Positions 45,252 to 53,642 of a DNA stretch of 64,000 nucleotides are shown in pieces. A model generated the notes under the pieces. The model saw nothing but the letters and a program-made list of their open reading frames with translations, was not told the origin of the DNA and did not search any database. Both the position numbers and the translations under genes were made by a program. The stretch comes from Streptomyces sp. L-9-10 (GTDB lineage Bacteria > Actinomycetota > Actinomycetes > Streptomycetales > Streptomycetaceae). The stretch is from positions 123,222 to 187,221 of the forward strand of contig NZ_PHRF01000152.1 in NCBI RefSeq assembly GCF_004151105.1, read 5' to 3'. How positions within the stretch are numbered: the stretch's first letter is position 1; each line of letters opens with the position of its first letter.

Positions 45252-45485
45252 GTGGTACAGGCGTACATCCTTATCCAGACCGAGGTGGGCAAGGCGACGA
45301 CCGTCGCCGAGACCATCGCCAAGATTCCGGGAGTTATCCAGGCCGAGGACGTCACCGGTCCCTATGACGTGATCGTGCGCGCTCAGGCGGACACCGTCGA
45401 TGAGCTGGGCCGCATGGTGGTCGCGAAAATCCAGCAAGTGGAAGGCATCACCCGCACCCTGACCTGCCCGGTCGTGCACTTGTAG
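45252..45485 (+). CDS. Stand-alone Lrp/AsnC ligand-binding (RAM) domain
   Basis: A protein of 77 residues made only of the effector-binding, oligomerising domain of Lrp/AsnC regulators (AYILIQTEVGKATTVAETIAKIPGV, GPYDVIVRAQADTVDELG). The DNA-binding helix-turn-helix is absent. GTG start with GGAGG just ahead. Such proteins could sense amino acids by joining full-length Lrp partners. It is followed 20 bp later by the lipoprotein gene. Confidence 0.9.
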   Translation: MVQAYILIQTEVGKATTVAETIAKIPGVIQAEDVTGPYDVIVRAQADTVDELGRMVVAKIQQVEGITRTLTCPVVHL

Positions 45486-45505
45486 CCCCCGTCTACCCTT
45501 GGCCG

Positions 45506-46006
45506 GTGACCATTTCCTGTCGCCCGCCGTTCCGCCGCAGGCTATCCGGCCGTCCGCTCGTCCGCCTGTCCGCCGTCGTTCTGCTGGCGGCGGTGGCGGG
45601 CTGTTCCTCCACCGACGCGTCGGTGTCGGTCGCGGTTCCCCGTCCGCCCGCGGACGAGGCCGCGCTGTGCCGGGCTCTCCACAAGGAGCTGCCGAAGACC
45701 GTCTCCGACCTGGGCCGGGCTGATCCCGAGCCCTCTTCCGAACTGACCGCCGGGTGGGGGGACGCCGCGATCGTACTGCGCTGCGGTGTCCCCCGGCCCG
45801 AGGGGATGAGCGATGCCCAGTCGGACGCGGTGGAGGCGAACGGCGTCAACTGGATGCTGGAGGAACGGGACTCGGGGCCCCGCTTCACCACCACGTACCG
45901 CAAGACGTATGTCGAGGTCACCATGGACAAGCGGTTCACGCATGACTCCACCCCGCTCGCCGAGCTGGCCGCGCCGGTCAGCAAGACGATCCCGTCCAGT
46001 CTGTGA
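45506..46006 (+). CDS. DUF3515 lipoprotein
   Basis: A protein of 166 residues with an arginine-rich n-region and a hydrophobic stretch ending in a lipobox (LAAVAGC, Cys33). Mature lipoprotein anchored to the membrane is therefore expected. The rest belongs to the actinobacterial DUF3515 family (CRALHKELPKTV, GWGDAAIVLRCGVPRPEG). Function unknown. Convergent with ddl. Just past the stop, GACCGGACGCG occurs twice. Confidence 0.85.
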   Translation: MTISCRPPFRRRLSGRPLVRLSAVVLLAAVAGCSSTDASVSVAVPRPPADEAALCRALHKELPKTVSDLGRADPEPSSELTAGWGDAAIVLRCGVPRPEGMSDAQSDAVEANGVNWMLEERDSGPRFTTTYRKTYVEVTMDKRFTHDSTPLAELAAPVSKTIPSSL

Positions 46007-46077
46007 CCGGACGCGACCGAACGTGACCGGACGCGTCCGGCGGGGCCTCTGACGAGGGCCGGATCCGGATACGGGGG

Positions 46078-47250
46078 TCAGCGCAGCCCGGTGGGCCGGC
46101 GCAGCGCCGCCTGGATCAGCCGGTCGATCAGCTCCGGGTAACCGACCCCGCTCTCCTGCCACATCCGCGGGAACATCGAGATCGGGGTGAAGCCCGGCAG
46201 CGTATTGATCTCGTTGATGACGAACTCGCCGTCCTCGGTGAGGAAGAAGTCCGCGCGGACGAGGCCCTCGCAGGAGGCGGCCTCGAACGCCTCGACGGCG
46301 AGCCGCTGTACCTCGGCCGTCTGCTCCTCGGTGAGGGGCGCGGGCACCAGGCCGGTGGCCGAGTCGATGTACTTGGCCTCGAAGTCGTAGAAGTCGTGCG
46401 CCGTGACCGGCGGGATCTCGGCGGGCACGCTCGCCCGGGGGCCGTCCTCGAACTCCAGCACCCCGCACTCGATCTCGCGGCCCCGCAGCAGCGACTCCAC
46501 CAGGATCTTGGGGTCGTGGCGCTGGGCCTCGATGATCGCCTCGTCGAGCCCCGAGGCGTCCTCGACCTTGGTGATCCCCATGGAGGATCCGGCGCGGGCG
46601 GGCTTCACGAAGAGCGGCCAGCCGTGCTCGGCGGCGAAGCCGGTGATCTTCGCGCGGGCGGCGGCGCCCTTGGCGCCTTCGGGGCCCTGCTCCCATTCGC
46701 GGGGGCGGATCACCAGATACGGGCCGACGGGCAGCCCGAAGGAGGTGAACACCCGCTTCATGTACTCCTTGTCCTGTCCGACGGCGGAGGCGAGGACGCC
46801 CGCGCCGACGTACGGGACACCGGAGAGTTCCAGCAGGCCCTGGAGGGTGCCGTCCTCTCCGTACGGGCCGTGCAGTACGGGGAAGACGACATCGACCTCG
46901 CCCAGCGCCTTGGGCACGGAACCCGGCTCGCTGTAGACGACCTCGCGGTTGCCCGGGTCGACGGAGAGGACGACACCGCCGTCGGTGGACTCGGCGATCC
47001 GGTCGACGCTCGGCAGCACGCGGTCGGCGATGGCCATCCGCTCCGGATCGTCGGCGGTGAGCGCCCAGCGGCCGTCGGTGGTGATACCGATGGGCAGAAC
47101 GTCGTACTTCGTCCGGTCGATGGACCGCAGCACGGCCCCGGCCGTGACCACGGAAATGGCGTGCTCGGAGCTCCGGCCGCCGAAGACGACGGCCACGCGC
47201 GGCTTGCGGAGCTGCTGCTCAGGGCTCTGGGGGGAGTTCTCGCTGCTCAT
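46078..47250 (-). CDS. ddl: D-alanine--D-alanine ligase
   Basis: An ATP-grasp enzyme of 390 residues making the D-Ala-D-Ala end of peptidoglycan stem peptides. Visible are VVFGGRSSEHAISVVTAG, the LHGPYGEDGTLQG loop, KPARAGSSMGI and the C-terminal NEINTLPGFTPISMFP. The omega-loop tyrosine (YDFEAKYI) marks a D-Ala rather than D-Lac ligase. It lies 75 bp downstream of the gpsA start side cluster and is probably read with gpsA-plsC or from its own promoter. Confidence 0.96.
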   Translation of the reverse strand: MSSENSPQSPEQQLRKPRVAVVFGGRSSEHAISVVTAGAVLRSIDRTKYDVLPIGITTDGRWALTADDPERMAIADRVLPSVDRIAESTDGGVVLSVDPGNREVVYSEPGSVPKALGEVDVVFPVLHGPYGEDGTLQGLLELSGVPYVGAGVLASAVGQDKEYMKRVFTSFGLPVGPYLVIRPREWEQGPEGAKGAAARAKITGFAAEHGWPLFVKPARAGSSMGITKVEDASGLDEAIIEAQRHDPKILVESLLRGREIECGVLEFEDGPRASVPAEIPPVTAHDFYDFEAKYIDSATGLVPAPLTEEQTAEVQRLAVEAFEAASCEGLVRADFFLTEDGEFVINEINTLPGFTPISMFPRMWQESGVGYPELIDRLIQAALRRPTGLR

Positions 47251-47325
47251 ATCGCGATGAGAGTACCTGTTGGTAGCGCCCGAGTCAGCGTTGGTCGCGG
47301 CCGGGTCGGCGCCGGTCGCGCGAAG

Positions 47326-48327
47326 TCAGCCGCGCTCGGACTTGGCGCTGCGCGACATCAGTTCCTTGAGCGCGACGAGCGGCGGCTTGCCGTTGTGCAC
47401 GATGTCCACGACCGTCTCCGTGAGCGGCATCTCGACGCCGTGGCGGCGGGCGAGATCCAGCACGGACTCACAGGATTTGACGCCCTCGGCGGTCTGTTTG
47501 GTGACCGCGATGGTCTCCTGGAGGGTCATTCCGCGGCCGAGGTTGGTGCCGAAGGTGTGGTTGCGGGAGAGCGGCGAGGAGCAGGTGGCGATCAGATCGC
47601 CCATGCCGGCGAGGCCGGAGAAGGTGTGCGGGTCGGCGCCCATGGCGAGGCCGAGCCGGGTGGTCTCCGCGAGGCCGCGGGTCATCAGGGACGCCTTGGT
47701 GTTGTCACCGAGGCCCATGCCGTCGGCGATGCCGACGGCGAGACCGATGACGTTCTTGACCGCGCCGCCGAGTTCGCAGCCGACGACGTCGGTGTTGGTG
47801 TACGGGCGGAAGTACGGGGTGTGGCAGGCGGACTGGAGCCGTCGCGCGACGGCCTCGTCCCGGCACGCGACGACGGCGGCGGCCGGCATCCGTCCGGCGA
47901 TCTCCTTGGCGAGGTTGGGGCCGGTGATGACGGCGACCCGCTCGGCCGGGGCCTTGGCGACCTCCTCGATCACCTCGCTCATCCGCTTCGCCGTGCCGAG
48001 TTCGACGCCCTTCATCAGCGAGACGAGCACGGTGTCGGCGGGCAGTACGGGCGCCCACTCGGCGAGATTGCCGCGCAGCGTCTGCGAGGGCACGGTGAGC
48101 ACCGTGAACTCGGCGCCGCGGGCCGCCTCCGCGGGGTCGGTGGTGGCCCGTACGCCGGCGGGCAGTTCGAAGCCGGGCAGATAGTCCGGGTTGGTGCGCG
48201 AGGTGTTGATCGCCTCGACGACCTCCTGGCGACGGCCCCAGACCGTCACGTCGCACCCCGCGTCGGCGAGGACCATGGCGAACGCCGTACCCCACGAACC
48301 CGCTCCGAAGACGGCGACCCGCGTCAC
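47326..48327 (-). CDS. gpsA: Glycerol-3-phosphate dehydrogenase [NAD(P)+]
   Basis: A protein of 333 residues that makes sn-glycerol-3-phosphate for phospholipids. The Rossmann motif is VFGAGSWGTAFA. The catalytic lysine region is LGGAVKNVIGLAVG and the substrate region LAGMGDLIATCSSPLSRNHTFG. Its GTG overlaps the plsC stop by 4 nt (GTGA), so synthesis is coupled to the acyltransferase that uses its product. Confidence 0.96.
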   Translation of the reverse strand: MTRVAVFGAGSWGTAFAMVLADAGCDVTVWGRRQEVVEAINTSRTNPDYLPGFELPAGVRATTDPAEAARGAEFTVLTVPSQTLRGNLAEWAPVLPADTVLVSLMKGVELGTAKRMSEVIEEVAKAPAERVAVITGPNLAKEIAGRMPAAAVVACRDEAVARRLQSACHTPYFRPYTNTDVVGCELGGAVKNVIGLAVGIADGMGLGDNTKASLMTRGLAETTRLGLAMGADPHTFSGLAGMGDLIATCSSPLSRNHTFGTNLGRGMTLQETIAVTKQTAEGVKSCESVLDLARRHGVEMPLTETVVDIVHNGKPPLVALKELMSRSAKSERG

Positions 48328-49070
48328 TTCGACCCCTCTTCCGCGGCCTTGCGCCGCTGTTCCGCCCTGGCCTTGCGATGGTCGTACGCGGCCGTGGGCA
48401 CCGGCTCTCCGCGCAGCTCGGAGAGCAGTTCCGTGATCGCGGCCATGATGACCTCGGTGACCTCGCGCAGCAATTCGGGGGTGATGTCCCTGCCGTAGTA
48501 GCGCGCCAGGTCCACGGGCGGCCCGACCAGCACATGGTGCGTCTTGCGCGGGAAGAGGTGCGGCTTCTTCGCGTACGGCGGCAGCAGCAGGTTGGCGCCC
48601 CACTGCGCGATGGGGATGACCGGGCACTTGGTCTGGAGGGCGACCCGGGCGACGCCCGTCTTGGCGGTCATGGGCCACAGGCCGGGGTCGCGGGTGAGGG
48701 TGCCCTCGGGGTAGAAGGCCACGCACTCGCCGCGCTCGACGGCGTCGATGGCGGCGCGGAAGGCGCTCAGCGCGTCGCTGGTCTCGCGGTAGACGGGAAT
48801 CTGGCCGGTGCCGCGCATCACGGCCCCGATGAATCCCTTGGTGAATAGGCCGTGCTTGGCGAGGAAGCGCGGAACACGGCCGGTGTTGTACTGGAAGTGC
48901 GCGTACGCGAAGGGGTCGACATGCGAATTGTGGTTCACCGCGGTGATGAATCCGCCGTCGGCGGGAATGTGCTCCGCACCCTTCCAGTCCCGCTTGAGCA
49001 GCACGATCAGCGGCGGTTTCGCGATGGCCGCCGCCAGGCGGTACCAGAAGCCGATTCTGCGGCGGGACAC
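48324..49070 (-). CDS. plsC: 1-acyl-sn-glycerol-3-phosphate acyltransferase
   Basis: A membrane-associated acyltransferase of 248 residues. Block I is NHNSHVDPF (catalytic His-x4-Asp), block III FYPEGTLTRDP, and block IV VIPIAQWGA. A short N-terminal hydrophobic helix (LAAAIAKPPLIVLL) may anchor it. GTG start. Forms a plsC-gpsA operon supplying phosphatidic acid. Confidence 0.93.
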   Translation of the reverse strand: MSRRRIGFWYRLAAAIAKPPLIVLLKRDWKGAEHIPADGGFITAVNHNSHVDPFAYAHFQYNTGRVPRFLAKHGLFTKGFIGAVMRGTGQIPVYRETSDALSAFRAAIDAVERGECVAFYPEGTLTRDPGLWPMTAKTGVARVALQTKCPVIPIAQWGANLLLPPYAKKPHLFPRKTHHVLVGPPVDLARYYGRDITPELLREVTEVIMAAITELLSELRGEPVPTAAYDHRKARAEQRRKAAEEGSK

Positions 49071-49242
49071 TCGGACACCTTCCTCTTTCTCACCCGGCTC
49101 ATGCCCGGCTGCCGGGGGTCAAGTGTGGCCCCGGGCCCCTGCTCTGTCGAGAACACCGTACGCCTCGCCTCCGGGACCACCTCTGTGGGCCGGGACGGTG
49201 CCGGGCCACAATAGAGGGCCGATACACCTGGGCCGCCACAGC

Positions 49243-50190
49243 ATGGACGGAGAGTCCGCCACGAACACCGACCCGACCGCCCGCTGGTCTCTGGTCGTCC
49301 CCCTCAAACCGCTCCGGCTGGCGAAGAGCAGGCTCGCCGGGGCGGCGGGCGACGCCCTGCGCCCGCGGCTCGCCCTCGCGTTCGCGCAGGACACCGTGGC
49401 AGCCGCGCTGGCCAGCCCCGCCGTCCGGGATGTGGTGGTCGTCACGGACGACCCGACGGCGAGCGCGGAACTGGCCGGACTGGGGGCCCGTATCGTGCCC
49501 GACTCCCCGGCGGGCGGTCTCAACGCGGCGCTGGCGCACGGCGCGCGGGCCGTCAGGGCGGTACGGCCACAGGCGGCCGTGGCCGCGCTCAACGCGGATC
49601 TGCCGGCTCTGCGGCCCGCCGAACTGGCCCGGGTGCTCTCCGCCGCAGACGCATTTCCGCGCGCCTTTCTCACGGATGCCGCCGAAATCGGCACGACATT
49701 GCTGACGGCCGCTCCCGGTGCCGAATTGAATCCGGCTTTCGGCGGTCCGTCCCGGCATCGGCATTTGTCCTCGGGCGCGGTGGAAATAGTCCTGACCGGG
49801 GTCGATTCCGTACGGCGGGACGTGGACACGGGCGATGATCTGCGGGCGGCGGCGGCGCTGGGCCTGGGCCCGTACACGGCCCGCCGGTACGCGCCGTACG
49901 GCCCGCTGCCCGCGGCCTGGCCGGCGGGCCGTACGGCGGGCACCGGCGGCCTCCGCGGGCCGGCGCGGGACCGCTACGCTGCGGTTATGCAGGCGACCTC
50001 GTACACATACGATTCCGAGACCCGCGCCGGGAGTGTGCTGCTGGACGACGGCACCCCGGTGGAGTTCGACGCGGCCGCCTTCGACGCCGGCGGGCTGCGG
50101 CTGCTCCGGCCGGGACAGCGCGTGCGGATCGAGACCGAGGGCGAGGGCGCGTCCCTCCGGATCACGCTGGTGACGCTCCAGACGCTCTGA
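49243..50190 (+). CDS. cofC: F420-type guanylyltransferase CofC/FbiD, extended frame
   Basis: The first ~210 residues are 2-phospho-L-lactate or phosphoenolpyruvate guanylyltransferase: the nucleotide-binding LVVPLKPLRLAKSRLAG, VVVVTDDPT, ALNADLPAL and HLSSGAVEIVLTGVDSVRRDVDTGDDL. It would act in coenzyme F420 synthesis. The reading frame runs on without stop to 50190, adding a ~40-residue Pro/Ala/Arg linker and a 67-residue domain starting MQATSYTYDSETRAG that also has its own ATG at 49987. Whether this is one fused protein or two genes lacking a stop between them is open. Confidence 0.83.
   Translation: MDGESATNTDPTARWSLVVPLKPLRLAKSRLAGAAGDALRPRLALAFAQDTVAAALASPAVRDVVVVTDDPTASAELAGLGARIVPDSPAGGLNAALAHGARAVRAVRPQAAVAALNADLPALRPAELARVLSAADAFPRAFLTDAAEIGTTLLTAAPGAELNPAFGGPSRHRHLSSGAVEIVLTGVDSVRRDVDTGDDLRAAAALGLGPYTARRYAPYGPLPAAWPAGRTAGTGGLRGPARDRYAAVMQATSYTYDSETRAGSVLLDDGTPVEFDAAAFDAGGLRLLRPGQRVRIETEGEGASLRITLVTLQTL
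49987..50190 (+). CDS. Small beta-barrel-like domain, possible separate gene
   Basis: 67 residues: MQATSYTYDSETRAG...VLLDDGTPVEFDAAAFDAGGLRLLRPGQRVRIETEG, a layout recalling small cold-shock/S1-like barrels. It is in frame with the end of cofC. A TACGCT hexamer ends 6 nt before its ATG, which would suit a leaderless transcript, and no ribosome site is seen. Given as an alternative reading of the cofC 3' part. Confidence 0.4.
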   Translation: MQATSYTYDSETRAGSVLLDDGTPVEFDAAAFDAGGLRLLRPGQRVRIETEGEGASLRITLVTLQTL

Positions 50191-50231
50191 CGCGTCGCGC
50201 ACGGGGCCTTCCGGTTGCCGGTACAACGCCG

Positions 50232-50263
50232 CGGGCCGGGCTCCCCGAGGGGAGCCCGGCCCG
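50232..50263. terminator. Bidirectional terminator between cofC and hupS
   Basis: CGGGCCGGGCTCCCC-GA-GGGGAGCCCGGCCCG is a perfect 15-bp palindrome in the gap between two convergent genes. Confidence 0.88.
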
Positions 50264-50290
50264 GCGCGTGTGGCCCTGTGCCGCTTCTGC

Positions 50291-50935
50291 CTACTTCTTC
50301 CTGGCGGCGGTCTTCTTCGCGGTGGTGGTGCGCGCGGTGGCCTTTCGCGCGGGGGCCTTCTTGGCCGTCGCCTTCTTGGCCGGCGCGGTCTTCTTCGCGG
50401 TGGCCTTCTTGGCCGCGGCCGTCTTGGCGGTCTTCTTCGCCGGCGTGGCCTTCTTCGCGGTGGCCTTCTTGGCGGCGGAGGTCTTCTTGGCCGCCGTCTT
50501 CTTGGTGGCGGTGGCCTTCTTGACCGCGGTCTTGCGGGCCGCCGCGGTCTTGGCGGTGGCCTTCTTGGCCGCGGCCTTCACGGTCGTCCGGGCGGAAACG
50601 CCGCCCGAGAGGCTGCCCTTGGGGGCCTTCTTGACGGCCACATCGTTCTTCGGGAGCTTCTTCGAGCCGCTGACCAGGTCCTTGAAGCCCTGCCCCGCGC
50701 GGAAACGCGGCACCGAGGTCTTCTTGACCCGGACGCGCTCACCGGTCTGCGGGTTACGGGCGTAACGGGCCGGGCGGTCGACCTTCTCGAACGAGCCGAA
50801 TCCGGTGACCGAGACCCGGTCACCGGCGACCACCGCGCGGACGATCGCGTCGAGTACCGCGTCGACCGCGTCCGCGGCCTGCTGACGGCCGCCGACCTTG
50901 TCCGCAATCGCTTCTACGAGCTGCGCCTTGTTCAC
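50291..50935 (-). CDS. hupS: HU-family nucleoid protein with H1-like tail (HupS)
   Basis: A DNA-binding protein of 214 residues. Residues 1-95 are a canonical HU domain (MNKAQLVEAIADK, VTGFGSFE, RNPQTGERV, PRFRAGQGFKDLV). The C-terminal ~110 residues are a basic, histone-H1-like tail of AAKKATAKK/PAKK repeats. This form matches S. coelicolor HupS (SCO5556), involved in spore nucleoid compaction. GTG start with GGGGAAG upstream. The repetitive tail may vary in length between strains. Confidence 0.95.
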   Translation of the reverse strand: MNKAQLVEAIADKVGGRQQAADAVDAVLDAIVRAVVAGDRVSVTGFGSFEKVDRPARYARNPQTGERVRVKKTSVPRFRAGQGFKDLVSGSKKLPKNDVAVKKAPKGSLSGGVSARTTVKAAAKKATAKTAAARKTAVKKATATKKTAAKKTSAAKKATAKKATPAKKTAKTAAAKKATAKKTAPAKKATAKKAPARKATARTTTAKKTAARKK

Positions 50936-51078
50936 GTCTTCCCCTTCGGAGACATTGCCAGAACGAAAGTGTTCAAGCTTTTTCGCACGTTAGGCAGATA
51001 TATACCGCAAATCAAACACGAAACGGGCTAATCACCCTAGTGCCGCAACGAAGTCGACCTGGCGGAGATCCGCGGAGG

Positions 51079-51306
51079 TCAGTCGCCTTCCGGAAATCGA
51101 CCCTCGTCCAGGTCCTTCATCAAGCGGTCCAGACGCCGTGCCGCTTCCGGGAGATCATGTTTCGCCGCGGCCGTGATGACCAGCAGCTTCCGGGAGAGCG
51201 CCATCCGTACGCCATCCGGGACTTGCAGAGCACGCACCTTCGCGTGCGCTTCTTTGAGTTGTTCGGCGACTAACCCGTAGAGCTTGAGTTGGCTGTCGCG
51301 TTCCAT
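51079..51306 (-). CDS. Small conserved helical protein
   Basis: A protein of 75 residues, wholly helical in appearance and highly charged (MERDSQLKLYGLVAEQLKEAHAKV ... AARRLDRLMKDLDEG). It has no cysteines, membrane segment or known motif. ATG at 51306; a longer in-frame start at 51357 lies inside the leuD terminator and is rejected. It lies between leuD and hupS on the same strand but behind a strong terminator, so it has its own promoter. Function not recognised. Confidence 0.7.
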   Translation of the reverse strand: MERDSQLKLYGLVAEQLKEAHAKVRALQVPDGVRMALSRKLLVITAAAKHDLPEAARRLDRLMKDLDEGRFPEGD

Positions 51307-51360
51307 GCACCGATTGTGCCATCTGGGGCGAGTTGTCGCCCGACGGGGGCTCAACAAGCA

Positions 51361-51394
51361 ACTGCACCCCCTGCCAGGAGGCAGGGGGTGCAGT
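51361..51394 (-). terminator. Terminator of leuCD
   Basis: ACTGCACCCCCTGCC-AGGA-GGCAGGGGGTGCAGT is a perfect 15-bp stem with a 4-nt loop, 17 bp after the leuD stop. Confidence 0.92.
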
Positions 51395-51410
51395 AGGGGA
51401 AAAGCGCTGC

Positions 51411-52019
51411 TCAGGCGGTAATTGTGCGCGGTTTGAAGGACGGCCTGGCGGCCTCGTACGCGGCGATCTCCGCTTCGTTCTGAAGGGTGAGGCTGATGTC
51501 GTCGAGCCCGTTCAGCAACCTCCAGCGGGCGTTCTCGTCAAGCTCGAAATCAGCCGTCAACGTTGCTCCGTCGGGGGAGGCCGCCCGCACCTGGCGCTGC
51601 TCCAGGTCGACGGAGACCTCGGCCGTGGGGTCGCTCTCCGTGATCTTCCAGAGGGCGTCCACGACCGGCTGCTCCAGAACCACGGTCAGCAGACCGTTCT
51701 TGAGCGAGTTGCCGCGGAAGATGTCGGCGAACCGGGAGGAGATCACGGCCTTGAAACCGAAGTTCTGGAGGGCCCAGACGGCGTGTTCACGCGACGATCC
51801 CGTGCCGAAGTCCGGTCCCGCGACCAGCACCGTGGCCCCCGCGTACTCGGGACGGTTGAGGACGAACTCGGGGTCCTTGCGCCAGGCCTCGAAGAGCCCG
51901 TCCTCGAAGCCGTCGCGGGTGACCTTCTTGAGCCAGTGGGCCGGGATGATCTGGTCGGTGTCCACGTTGCTGCGGCGCAGCGGTACGGCCCGGCCGGTGT
52001 GGGTGGTGAAGGCTTCCAT
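51411..52019 (-). CDS. leuD: 3-isopropylmalate dehydratase small subunit
   Basis: A protein of 202 residues forming the swivel domain of isopropylmalate isomerase. Motifs: NVDTDQIIPAHWLKKV and GPDFGTGSSREHAVWAL, and SRFADIFRGNSLKNGLL. With LeuC it converts 2- to 3-isopropylmalate in leucine synthesis. It starts 2 nt after leuC and is followed by a terminator. Confidence 0.97.
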   Translation of the reverse strand: MEAFTTHTGRAVPLRRSNVDTDQIIPAHWLKKVTRDGFEDGLFEAWRKDPEFVLNRPEYAGATVLVAGPDFGTGSSREHAVWALQNFGFKAVISSRFADIFRGNSLKNGLLTVVLEQPVVDALWKITESDPTAEVSVDLEQRQVRAASPDGATLTADFELDENARWRLLNGLDDISLTLQNEAEIAAYEAARPSFKPRTITA

Positions 52020-52021
52020 GG

Positions 52022-53461
52022 TTATCGCGCTCCAGCGGGCGTACGGGCGCCGGCATCGGTGTCGGACAGATCGGCGGGCGAGGCCAGGTGGCCCAGCACG
52101 GCGGTGGCGGCGGCGACCTGGGGAGAGACCAGGTGGGTACGGCCGCCCTTGCCCTGCCGGCCCTCGAAGTTGCGGTTGGAGGTGGACGCGGAGCGCTCGC
52201 CGGGCGCGAGTTGGTCGGGGTTCATGCCCAGACACATCGAGCAGCCCGCGTGCCGCCACTCCGCTCCCGCCGCGGTGAAGACCTTGTCCAGGCCCTCCGC
52301 GACGGCCTGGAGGGCGACCCGTACCGAGCCGGGGACCACCAGCATCCGTACGCCGTCGGCGACTTTGCGGCCGTCGAGCAGCGAGGCCGCCGAGCGCAGG
52401 TCCTCGATACGGCCGTTGGTGCAGGAGCCTACGAAGACGGTGTCGACCCGGATGTCGCGCAGCGCCTGCCCGGCGGTCAACCCCATGTATTCCAGGGCCT
52501 TTTCAGCGGCGTGGCGCTCCGAGGCGTCCTCGTACGAAGCCGGGTCGGGGACGTGCGAGGAGAGCGGCGCTCCCTGGCCGGGGTTGGTGCCCCAGGTGAC
52601 GAACGGGGCCAGTTCCGCGGCCTCGATGAAGACCTCGGCGTCGAAGACCGCGTCGTCGTCGGTGCGCAGGGTCCGCCAGTAGGCGACCGCCGCGTCCCAG
52701 TCCGCGCCCTCGGGGGCGTGATCACGGCCCTTGAGATAATCGAAGGTGGTCGCGTCGGGGGCGATCATGCCCGCCCTGGCGCCGGCCTCGATGGACATGT
52801 TGCAGATCGTCATCCGCGCTTCCATCGAGAGCTTCTCGATGGCGGAGCCGCGGTATTCGAGGATGTAGCCCTGGCCGCCGCCGGTGCCGATCCTGGCGAT
52901 GATCGCGAGGATCAGGTCCTTGGCGGTGACATCGGCGGGCAGTTCGCCCTCCACCGTGATCGCCATGGTCTTGGGGCGGGCCAGCGGCAGCGTCTGGGTG
53001 GCCAGGACATGCTCGACCTGGCTGGTGCCGATGCCGAACGCCAGCGCGCCGAAGGCACCGTGCGTGGAGGTGTGGCTGTCGCCGCAGACCACGGTGGTGC
53101 CGGGCTGGGTCAGCCCCAGCTGCGGGCCCACGACATGGACCACGCCCTGCTCGACATCGCCCAGCGGGTGCAGCCGTACACCGAAGTCGGCGCAGTTCTT
53201 GCGCAGCGTCTCCAACTGGACACGCGAGACGGGGTCGGCGATGGGCTTGTCGATGTCGAGGGTGGGGGTGTTGTGGTCCTCGGTCGCGATGGTGAGGTCG
53301 AGCCGCCGGACCTTGCGGTCGCTCATCCGGAGGCCGTCGAATGCCTGGGGGCTGGTTACCTCGTGCAGCAGGTGCAGATCGATGAAGAGGAGGTCGGGCT
53401 CGCCCTCTGCGCGCCGGACGACATGATCGTCCCAGACCTTCTCCGCGAGTGTCCTACCCAT
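52022..53461 (-). CDS. leuC: 3-isopropylmalate dehydratase large subunit
   Basis: A protein of 479 residues of the aconitase family. The cluster cysteines lie in VFVGSCTNGR and the HAGCSMCLGMNPD segment. Active-site parts CGDSHTSTHGAFGA are also seen. Operon with leuD. The promoter lies in the gap to the divergent ndgR, whose product controls leuCD in Streptomyces. Confidence 0.97.
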   Translation of the reverse strand: MGRTLAEKVWDDHVVRRAEGEPDLLFIDLHLLHEVTSPQAFDGLRMSDRKVRRLDLTIATEDHNTPTLDIDKPIADPVSRVQLETLRKNCADFGVRLHPLGDVEQGVVHVVGPQLGLTQPGTTVVCGDSHTSTHGAFGALAFGIGTSQVEHVLATQTLPLARPKTMAITVEGELPADVTAKDLILAIIARIGTGGGQGYILEYRGSAIEKLSMEARMTICNMSIEAGARAGMIAPDATTFDYLKGRDHAPEGADWDAAVAYWRTLRTDDDAVFDAEVFIEAAELAPFVTWGTNPGQGAPLSSHVPDPASYEDASERHAAEKALEYMGLTAGQALRDIRVDTVFVGSCTNGRIEDLRSAASLLDGRKVADGVRMLVVPGSVRVALQAVAEGLDKVFTAAGAEWRHAGCSMCLGMNPDQLAPGERSASTSNRNFEGRQGKGGRTHLVSPQVAAATAVLGHLASPADLSDTDAGARTPAGAR

Positions 53462-53585
53462 CGCTTTCCCTCCGACCGGCTCTCACAGCCGGCACTCCTA
53501 GAGATATGTGGGCCCACGTCCGTTCCCCACGCACCGGACGTCGACTGGAGACCCGTCGGTCCGCGGGCCCGTCCATACAGGTTCG

Positions 53586-53628
53586 CAAGTTCCTTGGGAA
53601 ATTGAACTTGCGTTTCACAGAGTGAGAC
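53586..53628. promoter_or_regulatory. NdgR operator region between leuC and ndgR
   Basis: CAAGTTC-N11-GAACTTG is a perfect 7-bp inverted repeat (53586-53610). GTTTCAC-AGA-GTGAGAC (53612-53628) is a second one with one mismatch. A TTGCGT / GAGTAT pair with 17-nt spacing reads towards ndgR. NdgR homologs bind this divergent gap in S. coelicolor. Confidence 0.6.
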
Positions 53629-53642
53629 GCGAGTATCGTTTC

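Noticed and set aside
46003..46042. Direct repeats GACCGGACGCG after the DUF3515 gene
   Set aside because: Too short and simple to assign a role; kept only as a remark in the gene entry.
50291..50620. Regular repeats that could suggest a CRISPR or tandem array
   Set aside because: They are the in-frame lysine/alanine repeats of the HupS tail; no spacers of constant length. No CRISPR array was found in the window.
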